Shown here: positions 39,717-49,010 of the stretch, piece by piece
Numbering within the stretch: the first letter of the stretch is position 1
Layout: each line of letters opens with the position of its first letter
NCBI GenBank assembly: GCA_964575455.1
Contig: CAZNRX010000014.1
Location: 5,796 to 69,795 of the forward strand
Direction: 5' to 3'
Source of the DNA: SKLM01 sp964575455
Lineage (GTDB): Bacteria; Chloroflexota; Anaerolineae; B4-G1
Length of the DNA: 64,000 nt
Position numbers and translations under genes: made by a program
Notes under the pieces: model-generated
Seen by the model: the letters and a program-made list of their open reading frames with translations, nothing else
What the model was told of the DNA's origin: nothing
Database searches by the model: none

Positions 39717-40631
39717 TTACGTCACCGCCTGCCTGATGCCAGCCACGCCGAAGTAGTCGCGTATGAGCCAGCAGGTGCGCTCGTACACGGCGTCCTGGGC
39801 GGCGGCCACGCTCTCCGATTCCCTCAGGGCTGACTCGTAGGCCTGCCGGATCTCGGTGCCGATGTTTATCTTGGCTATGCCTTTCTTGATCGCGGCAAGC
39901 ACGTAGTCCCGCTTGACGCCTGAACCACCGTGCAGGACTAGCGGGACATCGGTCGCCCGACGAAGCCTCTCAAGGTGGTCGAGATCCAGCTTGGCCTTGA
40001 CCTTCTTCTTGTCCTTCAGCGCGCCAGAGACTGCCCCGTGGACATTGCCGACGGCCACGGAGAGCCAGTCACAGTCGGTCTCGTCGACGAAGCGCCTCGC
40101 CTGCTCGACATCGGTGAAGCCCATGCCGGATTCGAAAAGCTCCTCGTACGGGGGGAGTGGCCCGCCCTCGTGGCCCAACACGGCTCCCAACTCGGCCTCG
40201 CAGGGTATGCCGGCCTCGTGAGCCATCTGCGCCACCTGCCGTGTGCAGGCGATGTTCTCCTCCAAGTCCAGCCGCGAGCCATCCACCATGACCGATTGAT
40301 ATCCCAGCTCAATCGCCTCGCGGATGACCGAGACGTAGTCAACGCGCTCGCCATCCTCGTCGATGACCGGCACGTGATCCAGGTGGATCTGGACGTGGTC
40401 GGGGTCCTTCCACTTGGTGAACGCCTCCATCACGGCGGCAGGCCCCTCGGCCTCGAACTTGATCCACTCGAGGCGTGCGGTCTCGATCAGGGCGAAGGCA
40501 TCCTGATCTACCACGGCCTGGATCACGGGCTTGACCATGGGGAGATAGGGTACGTTGAAGGCCGGGATCACCAGTCCAGCCTTCCAGGCATTGCGAACAA
40601 CGGGCGTTGGTGTCTCGGGCTTGGTTGGCAT
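39717..40631 (-). CDS. Class II (zinc) fructose/tagatose-bisphosphate aldolase family protein
   Basis: 304 aa. Opens with VIPAFNVPYLPMVKPVIQA; zinc and catalytic residues are visible in HLDH (Asp85, His86), the Glu of CEAELG, VGNVHG (His198) and LVLHGGSG (His234). It cleaves ketose (bis)phosphates into two trioses. Start has AAGGAGG. With the FGGY kinase it forms a kinase-aldolase pair suitable for a ketose-1-phosphate or tagatose-type route. Confidence 0.9.
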   Translation of the reverse strand: MPTKPETPTPVVRNAWKAGLVIPAFNVPYLPMVKPVIQAVVDQDAFALIETARLEWIKFEAEGPAAVMEAFTKWKDPDHVQIHLDHVPVIDEDGERVDYVSVIREAIELGYQSVMVDGSRLDLEENIACTRQVAQMAHEAGIPCEAELGAVLGHEGGPLPPYEELFESGMGFTDVEQARRFVDETDCDWLSVAVGNVHGAVSGALKDKKKVKAKLDLDHLERLRRATDVPLVLHGGSGVKRDYVLAAIKKGIAKINIGTEIRQAYESALRESESVAAAQDAVYERTCWLIRDYFGVAGIRQAVT

Positions 40632-40712
40632 CTGTCATCCTCCTTGGGTCTATCGGACGTCAAGACGGCGCTGCTTGGCAAGCGTGCTAAGCCAGGCCTT
40701 TCGTGGGTCTGC

Positions 40713-41510
40713 TCAGGCGCCTGGCCCTTGCTCGCCCAGGATGCTGCGGACGAAGGCGACATTCTCCTCGACCATGTCGTCCTTCTCCCCGCGGTGCATG
40801 CCCACGTTCACTACGTCGGTCGGTTTGATGTGCTCAAAGGCGAACTCAAAGGCCATCAGCGCGTCGATGCGGCCGGCGCCCATGATCTTGTAGGCGATGC
40901 ACGGTCTCTCCAGGCGCTGGATGCACTCCACCGCCTCGAACACGTCTGCCAGGCGGAATCTCTCTCCCTCGTCGTTGTGCAGGCTGCCGCAGTCGAAGAA
41001 GGAGACCGCGTGAAAGTCGACCACGTCCAGTCTGTCGACCCAGTCGTGGACGGCGGGGTGGTGCCCGGCGACGCCGATGGGGATGCCTTGCGCCTGACCG
41101 TGTCGCACATATTCGCACAGCGCGCCCTCGTTCCGCTCCGCATAGAGGCGATCCGTGAACCCGCCGTGTAGATACCCCGCCGCGCAGCCGATCTCGACGG
41201 CCCGGTCGATGGCGACCCGCATGTCTAGCTCCTCATCGCAGTTGATCTGAGCGATCCACTGGAGCGGGCCTCCTGCGGCCAGGTACTCGGCCGTGGCCTG
41301 AATCACGTGGGGGGTCTCGTTGTTGGTGATCATGGTGTTGATGCCTGCCTCCCACGCTCGCTCCCAGGTCTCCAGGATCCGCTTCCTCGTGTAGTACGTG
41401 CGCATGTCACGATCGCGCTCGGGGTTCTGGTGGCTGAAGCCAGCAAAGGGGTTGGCCCCGATGATCAGCCGGGTCACCTGTAGGCCACAGAAATCCACTG
41501 TCGGCAGCAC
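40713..41510 (-). CDS. TIM-barrel protein of unknown function
   Basis: 265 aa from a GTG at 41510 with AAAGGAG nine bases upstream; the longer open frame runs into the nitroreductase gene. Reads MLPTVDFCGLQVTRLIIGAN then PFAGFSHQNPERDRDM, with strand-like segments AGINTMITNNET, QWIAQINCDEEL, IPIGVAGHHP and VVDFHAVSFFDCGS. The pattern suggests a beta/alpha barrel distantly like aldo/keto reductases or amidohydrolases, but I recognise no catalytic signature. It is co-oriented with the aldolase, 81 bp away. Confidence 0.7.
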   Translation of the reverse strand: MLPTVDFCGLQVTRLIIGANPFAGFSHQNPERDRDMRTYYTRKRILETWERAWEAGINTMITNNETPHVIQATAEYLAAGGPLQWIAQINCDEELDMRVAIDRAVEIGCAAGYLHGGFTDRLYAERNEGALCEYVRHGQAQGIPIGVAGHHPAVHDWVDRLDVVDFHAVSFFDCGSLHNDEGERFRLADVFEAVECIQRLERPCIAYKIMGAGRIDALMAFEFAFEHIKPTDVVNVGMHRGEKDDMVEENVAFVRSILGEQGPGA

Positions 41511-41551
41511 TGATGCTTGCTCCTTTCGCCAGCAACTCCTAACGGCGTGCG

Positions 41552-42049
41552 TCACGTTCCCTTCTGGTATTTCTCCCAGTGGAGGACTTCCTCCAAGGAC
41601 TTCTTCTGCTTGGTTGGCCACGCCGTTGGCACACCGATGGGGACCAGCGTCAGCAGCCGCTTCTCCTCTGGGATGTCCAACAGCGTCTTGAACGCCTCCT
41701 CGTGGGGCAGCGTGTAGCCCTCGAGCCAGCAGGAACCGTAGCCCAGGGCGGTGCTGGCGATCAGCATGTTCTCGATGGCGGCGGAGCCATCCTCCAGCCA
41801 CCAACGGGAGGAGGGATCCAGCACCACGGCGATGATCGCGGCGGCCTTCTCCATCCATTCGGCAGCGACCTTCAGCTTGTCGATCATCCTGCGGTTGGTG
41901 ATGACGATGAAGTCCCAGGGCTGCCGGTTGCTGCCGGTGGCGGCCAGCCGTCCGGCATCCACGATTGTCTCCAGATCCTCGCGAGGGATCGATTCCCCCG
42001 TGTATGTGCGAACGCTTCTTCTCCTCCGTATGGCCTCCAAAGCCTCCAT
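41552..42049 (-). CDS. Nitroreductase family flavoprotein
   Basis: 165 aa, the short nitroreductase form. FMN-binding N-terminus RRRSVRTYTGESI and GRLAATGSNRQPWDFIVI are typical; TALGYGSCWLEGY and LVPIGVPTAWP near the end complete the fold. NAD(P)H-dependent flavin oxidoreductase of unknown substrate. Start has AAGGAGG nine bases upstream. Confidence 0.9.
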   Translation of the reverse strand: MEALEAIRRRRSVRTYTGESIPREDLETIVDAGRLAATGSNRQPWDFIVITNRRMIDKLKVAAEWMEKAAAIIAVVLDPSSRWWLEDGSAAIENMLIASTALGYGSCWLEGYTLPHEEAFKTLLDIPEEKRLLTLVPIGVPTAWPTKQKKSLEEVLHWEKYQKGT

Positions 42050-42087
42050 CTACACAAACCTCCTTGGGTCCCTAGACCCGATCATGC

Positions 42088-43050
42088 TCACGGTACCCGT
42101 CCACCGCGCCCGGCCGTGAACAGACGATACCACTCCTCCCGCGTCAGCTCCAGGTCGTCCGCCTGACAGGCGCCCGCGATGCGGGTCGGGTTCGTGGTGC
42201 CGATGATCGGCTGGATGCCGGCAGGATGCCGCAGCAGCCAGGCGATCAGTATCGCTTCCTTGCTCACGTTCCGCTCCGCAGCCATCTCTGTGACCGCCCT
42301 TGCCGTCCCCGCAAGTCGCGGATCCGGCGACTGTGCTGCCGTGGGCCGCTTGCCGGAGACGCGCCCCCTGGCCAGCGGACTCCAGGCTTGGATGGTGATG
42401 CCCTCCATGCGGCAGAACTCGAGCGTGCCCTCGCTGCGCGATATCACGCCCAGGTCGTCGCGGTTGAACGCGATGCCGTCGTTGATGAGCTGGTTGTGCA
42501 CCACGTTCAGCTCGACCTGGTTGACGATCAGGGGCTGCTCGACACAGGTCTTCAGCAGCTGGATCTGGGATGGTGTGTGGTTGCTGACCCCGAACCAGCA
42601 GACCTTGCCGGCTTTGTGCAGCTGGTCAAGGGCGCGGGCTACCTCCTCCGGTTCGACCAACGCGTCTGGGCGGTGCAGCAGCAGAACGTCCAGGTAGTCC
42701 GTCTTGAGTCGTCTCAGGCTTCCCTCGACCGAGCGGACGATGTGCTCGTAGCTGAAGTCGTAGCGCGCCGGCGAGGCGGTTTCGGGATCGCCCGGAAAGC
42801 GAATCCCGCACTTCGACTGCAAGATGATCCGGTCGCGGATGCCGGGCGCCCGTTCCCACAGCGCGGAGAAGACCTCCTCGCGCTTGCCCTGCCCATAGAT
42901 GTCGGCGTGATCGAAGAGGTTGATGCCCTGGTCCAGCGCCGTGCGCACCGTCCCCATGGCCTCCCTGCGGTCGTCGCTGAGGTGCAGGCACCCGAGGGCG
43001 ATTCGCGACGCCTCCAATGTTGAGGTTCCCAGCGTCATCTGTTTCATCAT
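42088..43050 (-). CDS. Aldo/keto reductase (YdhF-like subgroup)
   Basis: 320 aa. Catalytic tetrad visible: Asp and Tyr in LFDHADIYGQGKREEV, Lys in LQSKCGI, His in DVLLLHRPD. NAD(P)H-dependent reduction or oxidation of a carbonyl or sugar. WSPLARGRVSG and GTTNPTRIAGA match the cofactor site. Lies between nitroreductase and ThuA-like genes with gaps of 38 and 65 bp. Confidence 0.9.
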   Translation of the reverse strand: MMKQMTLGTSTLEASRIALGCLHLSDDRREAMGTVRTALDQGINLFDHADIYGQGKREEVFSALWERAPGIRDRIILQSKCGIRFPGDPETASPARYDFSYEHIVRSVEGSLRRLKTDYLDVLLLHRPDALVEPEEVARALDQLHKAGKVCWFGVSNHTPSQIQLLKTCVEQPLIVNQVELNVVHNQLINDGIAFNRDDLGVISRSEGTLEFCRMEGITIQAWSPLARGRVSGKRPTAAQSPDPRLAGTARAVTEMAAERNVSKEAILIAWLLRHPAGIQPIIGTTNPTRIAGACQADDLELTREEWYRLFTAGRGGRVP

Positions 43051-43066
43051 CTGCTGCTCCCCCTGG

Positions 43067-43113
43067 TTTGTAGTGCCAAGCTCGAAGAGCCAGGCACGAA
43101 GCAGAGTGCCGCC
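43067..43113. repeat. Family B repeat in reverse orientation
   Basis: Read on the minus strand: GGCGGCACTCTGCTTCGTGC, CTGGCTCTTCGAGC, then GGCACTACAAA. Divergent copy of the GCGGCACTCCGG subtype. Confidence 0.5.
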
Positions 43114-43115
43114 CT

Positions 43116-43841
43116 CTACTCCAACGGTTCGAGCGGATCGGGTCGGTGGCCAAACGTGACGTCAACACCGGGCACCGGCGCGGCCCAGTGGACGGCGTTG
43201 GTGATGACCTGCAGGACCTCGGGTTGATCGTAGATGGGATAGGTCTCGTGGCCGGGGCGGAAGTAGAAGATCCTGCCACGACCGCGGTGGAAACAGCAGC
43301 CGCTGCGGAAGACCTCACCTCCCTTGAACCAGCTGAGGAAGACCAGCGTGTCGGGAGCGGGAATATCGAAGCGCTCGCCGTACATCTCGGCACGCGGTAT
43401 CTCGAAGACCTCGTCCAAGCCCTCGGCGATGGGATGGCCGGGCTCGACCACCCAGATGCGCTCCTTCTCTCCGACCTCGCGCCACTTCAGCTGGCCGCTG
43501 GTGCCCATCAGCGTGCGGAAGATCTTGGACAAGTGCCCGGAGTGGAGCACGATCAGGCCCATGCCTTCGAGCACACGCTGCTTCACGCGCTCAACGACAG
43601 CATCGTCGACCTCGGCGTGCGCCATGTGCGCCCACCAGATGAGGACGTTGGTCTCAGCGAGGAGGCTCTCTGTGAGGCCGTGCTCCTTCTCGTCGAGCGT
43701 CGCGGTGCGCACGGTCAGACCTTGCTGCCGCAGATGCTTGGCGATAGCTCCGTGGATGCCCTCGGGATAGATGTCAGCTACTTCGTCGTCGAGCCTCTCG
43801 TGGCGGTACTCGTTCCATACTGTGACTCTCGGTGTGGACAT
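43116..43841 (-). CDS. ThuA-like (trehalose-utilisation) domain protein
   Basis: 241 aa, class I glutamine-amidotransferase-like fold. VTVWNEYRHERLDDEVADIY at the start, TNVLIWWAHMAHAEVDD, GLIVLHSGHLSKIF and FYFRPGHETYPIYDQPEV are ThuA features. ThuA of rhizobia takes part in oxidation of trehalose and related disaccharides to 3-keto forms; many homologues sit next to Gfo/Idh/MocA genes. Start has AAGGGAG. Confidence 0.88.
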   Translation of the reverse strand: MSTPRVTVWNEYRHERLDDEVADIYPEGIHGAIAKHLRQQGLTVRTATLDEKEHGLTESLLAETNVLIWWAHMAHAEVDDAVVERVKQRVLEGMGLIVLHSGHLSKIFRTLMGTSGQLKWREVGEKERIWVVEPGHPIAEGLDEVFEIPRAEMYGERFDIPAPDTLVFLSWFKGGEVFRSGCCFHRGRGRIFYFRPGHETYPIYDQPEVLQVITNAVHWAAPVPGVDVTFGHRPDPLEPLE

Positions 43842-43854
43842 AGATAGCTCCCTT

Positions 43855-43873
43855 GGCGGGTGTGGAGCCCGCC
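43855..43873. repeat. Family A-like palindrome
   Basis: GGCGGG-TGTGGAG-CCCGCC followed by CTAC. It immediately precedes (and its CTAC provides) the stop codon of the nucleotidyltransferase gene. Confidence 0.6.
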
Positions 43874-44650
43874 CTACACAATCATCCTGATCAGAGCTGC
43901 GGTCGCCTCGACCAACGACGCGTCTCTAGGCTGGAGGGCATTGCGCATCAGGTCCGATGTCACCGCGTAGAGCCGTAGGCCAGCCGTGACCTGCGCCCGG
44001 AGAGAGGGAGGGGCTCCACCGTCGCCGGCAATGCCGAAGGCGATCTGCCGCAGTCGTACCCACTCGGAGTCCCGACCCAACGCTTCCGCCATCTCCTCGT
44101 AGAACGCGTTGTCGCCTGAAATGAGCACGCCTTGATGCACCTGCACGACCCGGGAGAGGCCCCAGGAGAGCCCGAATCGTGCGTTGAGCAGGCGGCCCAC
44201 GTCGTGCTGGCCCTCCCGCAGTCCCCCCAGCCCCTTGTGGACCTCCTCAATCCAGTAGACCATCTGGCGGCTGGCCCAGGCGTTGGCTCTGGTCTGCATC
44301 GCCTCATCCCAGACGAAATCGCGCGCCCGAGCCTGAATCCTGGCGAAGGTGTCGTCGCGGTCGAGCAGCGCTTTGCCGGCTCGCAGACCTGCGATGGTAT
44401 CCACGGCGATCTCTGGACGGGTGAACGCAGCCTCTACCTCGGCGGGGCGCACCGAGCTTACCACGACGAGTCGGCCATCGACAAGATGGGTGCCCTCGCC
44501 GGGTAGCTCGGGCGCGTCCGCCGCCAGGAGACAGGCCAGGTCCACGTCGCTGAAGGCGTCGGGGTCGCCGCACGCGAAGCTGCCGAACAGCACAATCGCT
44601 CGCACACTCGGCGCGTCAAACCGCGTGACGAGCGCGTCGAGCTGGATCAC
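43874..44650 (-). CDS. Nucleotidyltransferase-domain protein (KNTase/MNT fold)
   Basis: 258 aa from a GTG at 44650. The N-terminal polymerase-beta-like domain has VLFGSFACGDPDAFSDVDLA, giving the GS...DxD catalytic motif, and a helical C-terminal half (about 130-258). Resembles aminoglycoside-type nucleotidyltransferases and the antitoxin-like MNT group; no HEPN partner is adjacent. GTGA overlap with the preceding aldo/keto reductase gene (4 bp) implies co-translation. Confidence 0.82.
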   Translation of the reverse strand: MIQLDALVTRFDAPSVRAIVLFGSFACGDPDAFSDVDLACLLAADAPELPGEGTHLVDGRLVVVSSVRPAEVEAAFTRPEIAVDTIAGLRAGKALLDRDDTFARIQARARDFVWDEAMQTRANAWASRQMVYWIEEVHKGLGGLREGQHDVGRLLNARFGLSWGLSRVVQVHQGVLISGDNAFYEEMAEALGRDSEWVRLRQIAFGIAGDGGAPPSLRAQVTAGLRLYAVTSDLMRNALQPRDASLVEATAALIRMIV

Positions 44651-45672
44651 TCTGCTTGCGTGTCTCCTCGCTCTCTCTCAGCCCGCTCTACCACGTCATA
44701 GGGGTAGGGGAGTCGCTTCGCGCTCGCTTCGTTGAGACGCTCCATGTGCTCCTGGCTCAGCTGCCAGCCAACAGCGCCCAGGTTGTCCTCCAGGTGCGCC
44801 ATCTTTCGCACACCAATGATGGGCGCCGTGATGCCGGGGCGATGTAGCACCCAGTTGAGCGCTACCTGGGCGGGCTTCTTGCCGTTCTCCTCAGCGACCT
44901 CGAAGAGGACGTCGATGACGTTCCAGGTGTGCTCGTTGTTGTAGATGCTCCAGGCTTCGCTCCAGCCTTCCTCCTCCGCCTTCTCCACGCGGCTGCCGGG
45001 CGGTGGTTCCTCCATCCCGCGCTGGTACTTTCCGCTCAGCCATCCGCCTCGCAGTGGGCTCCAGGTGATGACGCCGATGCCCTCGCTGCGGCAGACGGGC
45101 AGCAGCTCCCACTCTATGGCTCGGTCGAGCAGGTTGTAGAGCGGCTGCAGGCAGGAGAACCCCTCCCACCCCATCTGCCTGCTGATGTCCATGGCCTTCT
45201 GAAGCTGCCAGCCGGCGAAGTTGCTGGCCCCAATGTAGCGGGCTCTTCCGCTCCGTACCAGCTCATTCAGCGTGGATAGCGTCTCCTCCAGCGGCGTGCC
45301 GGGGTCCCAGGCGTGCACCTGGTAGAGGTCGACGTAGTCGGTCTGCAGCCGAGAGAGGCTCTCCTCAATGGCCGCCAGGATGTGCTTACGGCTCAGGCCC
45401 ACGTCGTTGGGACCGTCGCCCATGCCGTAGCGCACCTTGGTGGCGATGACGAAGTCCTCGCGCCGCTGGTCTTTGAGCCAGCGCCCCAGGATCTCCTCAG
45501 AGGTGCCCTGGCCGTAGACGTCGGCGGTATCGATGAAGGTGCCGCCGGCCTCGGCGAAGCGATCCAGCAGCTGGAAGCTGAGCTCCTCCGTGGCCTCGCG
45601 CCCGAAGGACATAGCCCCGAGACACAGCTCACTCACCTTCAGTCCAGTTCGTCCAAGATAACGGTAGTCCAT
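44647..45672 (-). CDS. Aldo/keto reductase
   Basis: 341 aa taking the ATG at 45672, which has GGAGGGAG just upstream; GTG/ATG codons 12-21 bases earlier are alternatives. Catalytic Asp/Tyr in FIDTADVYGQGTSEE, Lys in IATKVRYG, His in LYQVHAWD; WSPLRGGWLSGKY and ITAPIIGVRK form the NADP site. Close in type to the YajO/Gpr-like reductases. Overlaps the nucleotidyltransferase start by 4 bp. Confidence 0.9.
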   Translation of the reverse strand: MDYRYLGRTGLKVSELCLGAMSFGREATEELSFQLLDRFAEAGGTFIDTADVYGQGTSEEILGRWLKDQRREDFVIATKVRYGMGDGPNDVGLSRKHILAAIEESLSRLQTDYVDLYQVHAWDPGTPLEETLSTLNELVRSGRARYIGASNFAGWQLQKAMDISRQMGWEGFSCLQPLYNLLDRAIEWELLPVCRSEGIGVITWSPLRGGWLSGKYQRGMEEPPPGSRVEKAEEEGWSEAWSIYNNEHTWNVIDVLFEVAEENGKKPAQVALNWVLHRPGITAPIIGVRKMAHLEDNLGAVGWQLSQEHMERLNEASAKRLPYPYDVVERAERERGDTQAE

Positions 45673-45809
45673 CTCTCCCTCCATGACGTTCACTCCGTGA
45701 CGGTCACTCTATGATTGGGCGACTGTTGCATACGTCAGCGGTTGGTCGCCGACTTGCGGGTCCCGCTGCAGCGCGCGACCTGAGTCTATCCTTGCCCTAT
45801 GCTCTCACA

Positions 45810-46667
45810 TTACGTGAACAGCGGTTCCATCTGCTTCTCTTCCACGAGCGCCTCCATCTCCTCCTCGGAGGGGCGCTCCTCGAAGCGGCTGGCAGCGCCC
45901 AACACCTTGGGCAGCACGTGGATGTCCCCTACTGTGTTGAGGAAGACCCGGGAGTCCCCAAGCACCCAATGAACGGCCTTGTCGATAGCCTGCTGATCCT
46001 CCAGCGGCTGGTACCAGGTGGCGCGGGTCTGCTCGCCCTCCGGCCAGCGCCGACGGGTCAGCGACTTGATCGTCTGTATTGCCACGTTTCGCTCCTCGCA
46101 TACCTCCAGCAGGGCCTCGAAATCAGCGGCATAGCCCGGATCCTGCATCAGCGGGTAGTTGTAGGGGAGGAGCACCGCGTCGAAGTCGAACCGCTCCAGG
46201 CTGCGCAGGTGCATCTTTGGGACGATCAGTTCGTGGCCGGTGACGCCCAGAAACCGGACGATGCCCTGGTCCCGGGCTTCGGTGAACGCTTCCAGAGCGC
46301 CAGAAGGCCCCATGGCTGTCTGCCACTCCTCTGGGTCGATGAGCAAGTGCATCTGCCAGAGGTCGATGGTGTCAACTTGCATGCGTTCCAGCGACTCCTC
46401 GAGCTCGCGCCAAGCGCCATCGTAGGTGCGACACTCGGTCTTTGTGGCCAGGAAGAAGTCATCGCGATACTCCTCCAGCCACGGTCCGAGGCGAAGCTCC
46501 GCCTCACCGTAGGAACGCGCCACGTCGATGTGATTCACGCCGTATTCCAGCAACACCTCCAGCGTGCGGTCGGCTTCCTCCTGTGTCACCTGTCCCAGCG
46601 CCGCCGCGCCAAAGATGGTTCGAGTGGACATATGTCCGGTGCGACCAAACGCTTTCATCTCGATCAT
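45810..46667 (-). CDS. Aldo/keto reductase (divergent)
   Basis: 285 aa. Tetrad positions: HIDVARSYGEAELRLG (Asp, Tyr), FLATKTECR (Lys), LWQMHLL (His). The C-terminal cofactor region is shortened and less conserved (LGDSRVFLNTVGDIHVLP), as in reductases linked to Planctomycetes/Chloroflexota sugar clusters. Start has AGAGGAG. Driven by a consensus promoter about 100 bp upstream. A 137-bp gap follows in which I see nothing. Confidence 0.87.
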   Translation of the reverse strand: MIEMKAFGRTGHMSTRTIFGAAALGQVTQEEADRTLEVLLEYGVNHIDVARSYGEAELRLGPWLEEYRDDFFLATKTECRTYDGAWRELEESLERMQVDTIDLWQMHLLIDPEEWQTAMGPSGALEAFTEARDQGIVRFLGVTGHELIVPKMHLRSLERFDFDAVLLPYNYPLMQDPGYAADFEALLEVCEERNVAIQTIKSLTRRRWPEGEQTRATWYQPLEDQQAIDKAVHWVLGDSRVFLNTVGDIHVLPKVLGAASRFEERPSEEEMEALVEEKQMEPLFT

Positions 46668-46772
46668 CGGTTGACTCCTCTATTCTCTGTTCTACTCTCC
46701 ATGTGTACCGCGACCCTTCCAGCTTGAAGCAGCTCCAGAGCCGTCATCTTAGCTACCCGTGGTATGCAAGGC

Positions 46773-46801
46773 ATTATACGTTCGTGTGGGCCGTCGGTCA
46801 A
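46773..46801 (-). promoter_or_regulatory. Consensus sigma70-type promoter upstream of the aldo/keto reductase genes
   Basis: On the minus strand: TTGACC, 17-bp spacer, TATAAT, ending about 100 bp before the ATG at 46667. Confidence 0.82.
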
Positions 46802-46827
46802 TGTGCGGTCACCAGCATAAGCACCCG

Positions 46828-47748
46828 CTAGCGCGCAAACGCCCGAAAGGGATTGGTGCACATCAGCTGGCGGATCGTCGCCTCGTCCACGCCGGCGCTA
46901 CGCAGCTTGGGCAAGAACATCTCGCTGAGGTACGTATACGGTCGCGGCTGACCTCCGCCGGGCTGCGCCGGGTCGTACCAGCCCCGATCCTGGCTGAGCA
47001 GCAAGCGGTGGCCCAGGTCGGCGTCCAAGATGCGCAGGATGCGCTCGATGAACCATTCGTCGGCGAAGTCGTCGCTGCCGATACCGTCGTACTCGATCCA
47101 CGCCCCTCGCTGCGCCATCTCCAGATGGAGGTCGAACGCCGGCTCAGCCTGCGTGTGGATCCAGAGGAAGCGGAGCGGGGTGTATCCTGCTTCCTCGACG
47201 ATGTCGAGTTGTTGGTTTACGACCGCACCCTGAATCGTGTGGCTGCCGATCACCGTATGCGTCGCCTTGCCAGCCGCGGCCGCTGCTCGCAGCACCTTGA
47301 CCTCGCATTCGGTGATACCCTCATCGCCCGCACTCAGCTTGATCCATCCGGCCCGCACGCCGCTCTCCTCAATCCCTTCCTCGAGTTCACTCACCATCCA
47401 CGCGCTCAGCTCCGATTCGCTGGCTTCGTGTACCCAGTCGGTGATCCAGGGCTCGCGGTAGACGCCTGTCGGCACCACCAGTGGGAAGTCTGTGGCCTCC
47501 GAGACGGCCCTGTCGATGTCGGCTCTGCGTCCCACGCCGACTGTGCTGCATTCGACGATGGCAGTCACGCCGGCGGCGCGGGCCTTCTCGATTTCCGGTC
47601 TCATCAGTCGGACCACGTCCTCTGTCTCTGCTTCTGCGTAGCCGTTCTTGTCCCAGGTGCGTAGATCGACGAAGACGTGTTCGTGCGGCAGGATCATCTC
47701 TACCTGGTCGGCGTCCTTGGGTCCTAACGTCGTGTGAAGCTCTGGCAT
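46828..47748 (-). CDS. Phosphotriesterase-family amidohydrolase
   Basis: 306 aa from the ATG at 47748 (AGGAGG upstream); the longer frame overlaps the MFS gene and is spurious. Binuclear metal site: PHEH (His22, His24), carbamylated Lys137 in GWIKLSA, His170 in IGSH, His198 in LWIHTQ and Asp254 in LSQD. Members hydrolyse lactones, phosphotriesters or sugar lactones. Start is 2 bp after the MFS stop, so a transported lactone or ester substrate is plausible. Confidence 0.88.
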   Translation of the reverse strand: MPELHTTLGPKDADQVEMILPHEHVFVDLRTWDKNGYAEAETEDVVRLMRPEIEKARAAGVTAIVECSTVGVGRRADIDRAVSEATDFPLVVPTGVYREPWITDWVHEASESELSAWMVSELEEGIEESGVRAGWIKLSAGDEGITECEVKVLRAAAAAGKATHTVIGSHTIQGAVVNQQLDIVEEAGYTPLRFLWIHTQAEPAFDLHLEMAQRGAWIEYDGIGSDDFADEWFIERILRILDADLGHRLLLSQDRGWYDPAQPGGGQPRPYTYLSEMFLPKLRSAGVDEATIRQLMCTNPFRAFAR

Positions 47749-47750
47749 CG

Positions 47751-48929
47751 CTACCTCCTGTCTCGGCCCTCTGCCCAAAGCATCAGCGCTCCGAACACGC
47801 CTGTCGCAATGGCCAAGTCTGCCAGGATAGCGGACATCGTGACGCGGGGCCCAATGGATTCGAAAAGCTGCCCGATCAGCCAGGGCAGCGTCATGCCGCC
47901 GGCGCTGGCGCCGACGAAGAACCATCCCGTGACCCGACCCGTGATCGACATGCGCTGCTCGGCAAAGGAGATCATGGTAGGGAAGATAGAGGCCATCGAG
48001 AGGCCCACGCCGAACGTCCCCAGCCACACAGCCACGGGTGCCTCGCGGAAGCACACCATAGCTCCCACGCTGATCAGGCAGCCCGACCAATCCGCCGCCA
48101 GCATCGCGCGAGGCGAAAGCTGCCTGGCCGCCGGGATGGATAGCAGTCGTCCCGCGGCGAGCACGCCCCAGAAGAGCGAGGTGAGATAGGCGGCGTGTGT
48201 CTCGCCGCTCAGACCTGTGGCGGTGGCATAGGTGTAGATCCAACCGCCCATGCTGCTCTCCGCACCCACGTAGAGGAGAAGAACGAGCGAGATCAGCACG
48301 ATCATCAGGGGGCTGTTGCCCTTGACCAGATCTGGGTCAGCGTCGGACTGGGCGGTGGGGCTGGGTAGTCGAAGGATCCAGAAGGCCACCGGTGCGATCA
48401 GCAGCGCCAGCGTCCAGTAGGCCCAGGTGATGTCGCCACCAAGCTGCAAAGCCTGGGCGATGATCAAGGGCGACACGAACGCCCCCACACCAAAGCAGAA
48501 GTGGAGGCCATTCATAAAGGGGCCGACCTGGCGTCCGTGCAGCCAGACGAGCAGGGTGTTGCCGCCCACATCCACCGTCCCCGATGCCGCTCCTCGCAGG
48601 AGCGTGACGGCGGCCAGAAGCCACAGCCAGGGGACCAGGGGCACCAACGCCATCATCGAAGCTAGCAGGAGCAGGACGCCGCCCATCACCGCGTGGCCGG
48701 GCGCGCGATCGTACGCGCGGCCCCCCACGAGGGAGCCCAGCAGATATCCCAGCGCTCCCGCTGTGAAGAGGATACTGATGTCATCAAGGGAGGCGTGGAC
48801 GTTCTCGGCCAGACCGGGCAGCGTCGTCCCAAGTGCAGCGGTTACCAGTCCCAATGCGATGAAGGCCAGGTAGTAGCCTCCCGTCTGAGCGAGCTTGCCT
48901 TCTGTCTTTGGCGTCGAAGCTTCGTTCAT
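47751..48929 (-). CDS. MFS transporter
   Basis: 392 aa with about 12 hydrophobic segments, FucP/YbjJ-like sequence style (GYYLAFIALGLVTAALGTTL; LLGSLVGGRAYDR as the motif A loop). The ATG lacks a clear ribosome site, so the start could be slightly different. Sits 2 bp upstream of the phosphotriesterase-family gene and probably supplies its substrate. Confidence 0.88.
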   Translation of the reverse strand: MNEASTPKTEGKLAQTGGYYLAFIALGLVTAALGTTLPGLAENVHASLDDISILFTAGALGYLLGSLVGGRAYDRAPGHAVMGGVLLLLASMMALVPLVPWLWLLAAVTLLRGAASGTVDVGGNTLLVWLHGRQVGPFMNGLHFCFGVGAFVSPLIIAQALQLGGDITWAYWTLALLIAPVAFWILRLPSPTAQSDADPDLVKGNSPLMIVLISLVLLLYVGAESSMGGWIYTYATATGLSGETHAAYLTSLFWGVLAAGRLLSIPAARQLSPRAMLAADWSGCLISVGAMVCFREAPVAVWLGTFGVGLSMASIFPTMISFAEQRMSITGRVTGWFFVGASAGGMTLPWLIGQLFESIGPRVTMSAILADLAIATGVFGALMLWAEGRDRR

Positions 48930-48954
48930 GGTTTCAGTTGGGGAAGCCGTCTAG

Positions 48955-49010
48955 GCGCTACTCCGGTTCCCTCCGTAGCGCACTATGAACTCTCTGGCGC
49001 ACTACGAACT
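48955..49010. repeat. Dispersed hairpin repeat (family B, GCGCTAC subtype, extended)
   Basis: GCGCTAC-TCCGGTTCCCTCC-GTAGCGC, then GCACTATGAAC and a second GGCGCACTACGAAC. Its far end encodes the last residues of the GH13 protein. Confidence 0.8.

Noticed and set aside
40713..41858. Longer 381-codon version of the TIM-barrel gene
   Set aside because: The added N-terminus overlaps the nitroreductase gene out of frame; the GTG at 41510 with AAAGGAG is a better start.
46828..48243. 471-codon version of the phosphotriesterase-family gene
   Set aside because: The extension overlaps the MFS gene, and its sequence is Arg/Gly-rich shadow; the ATG at 47748 with AGGAGG gives the normal family length.
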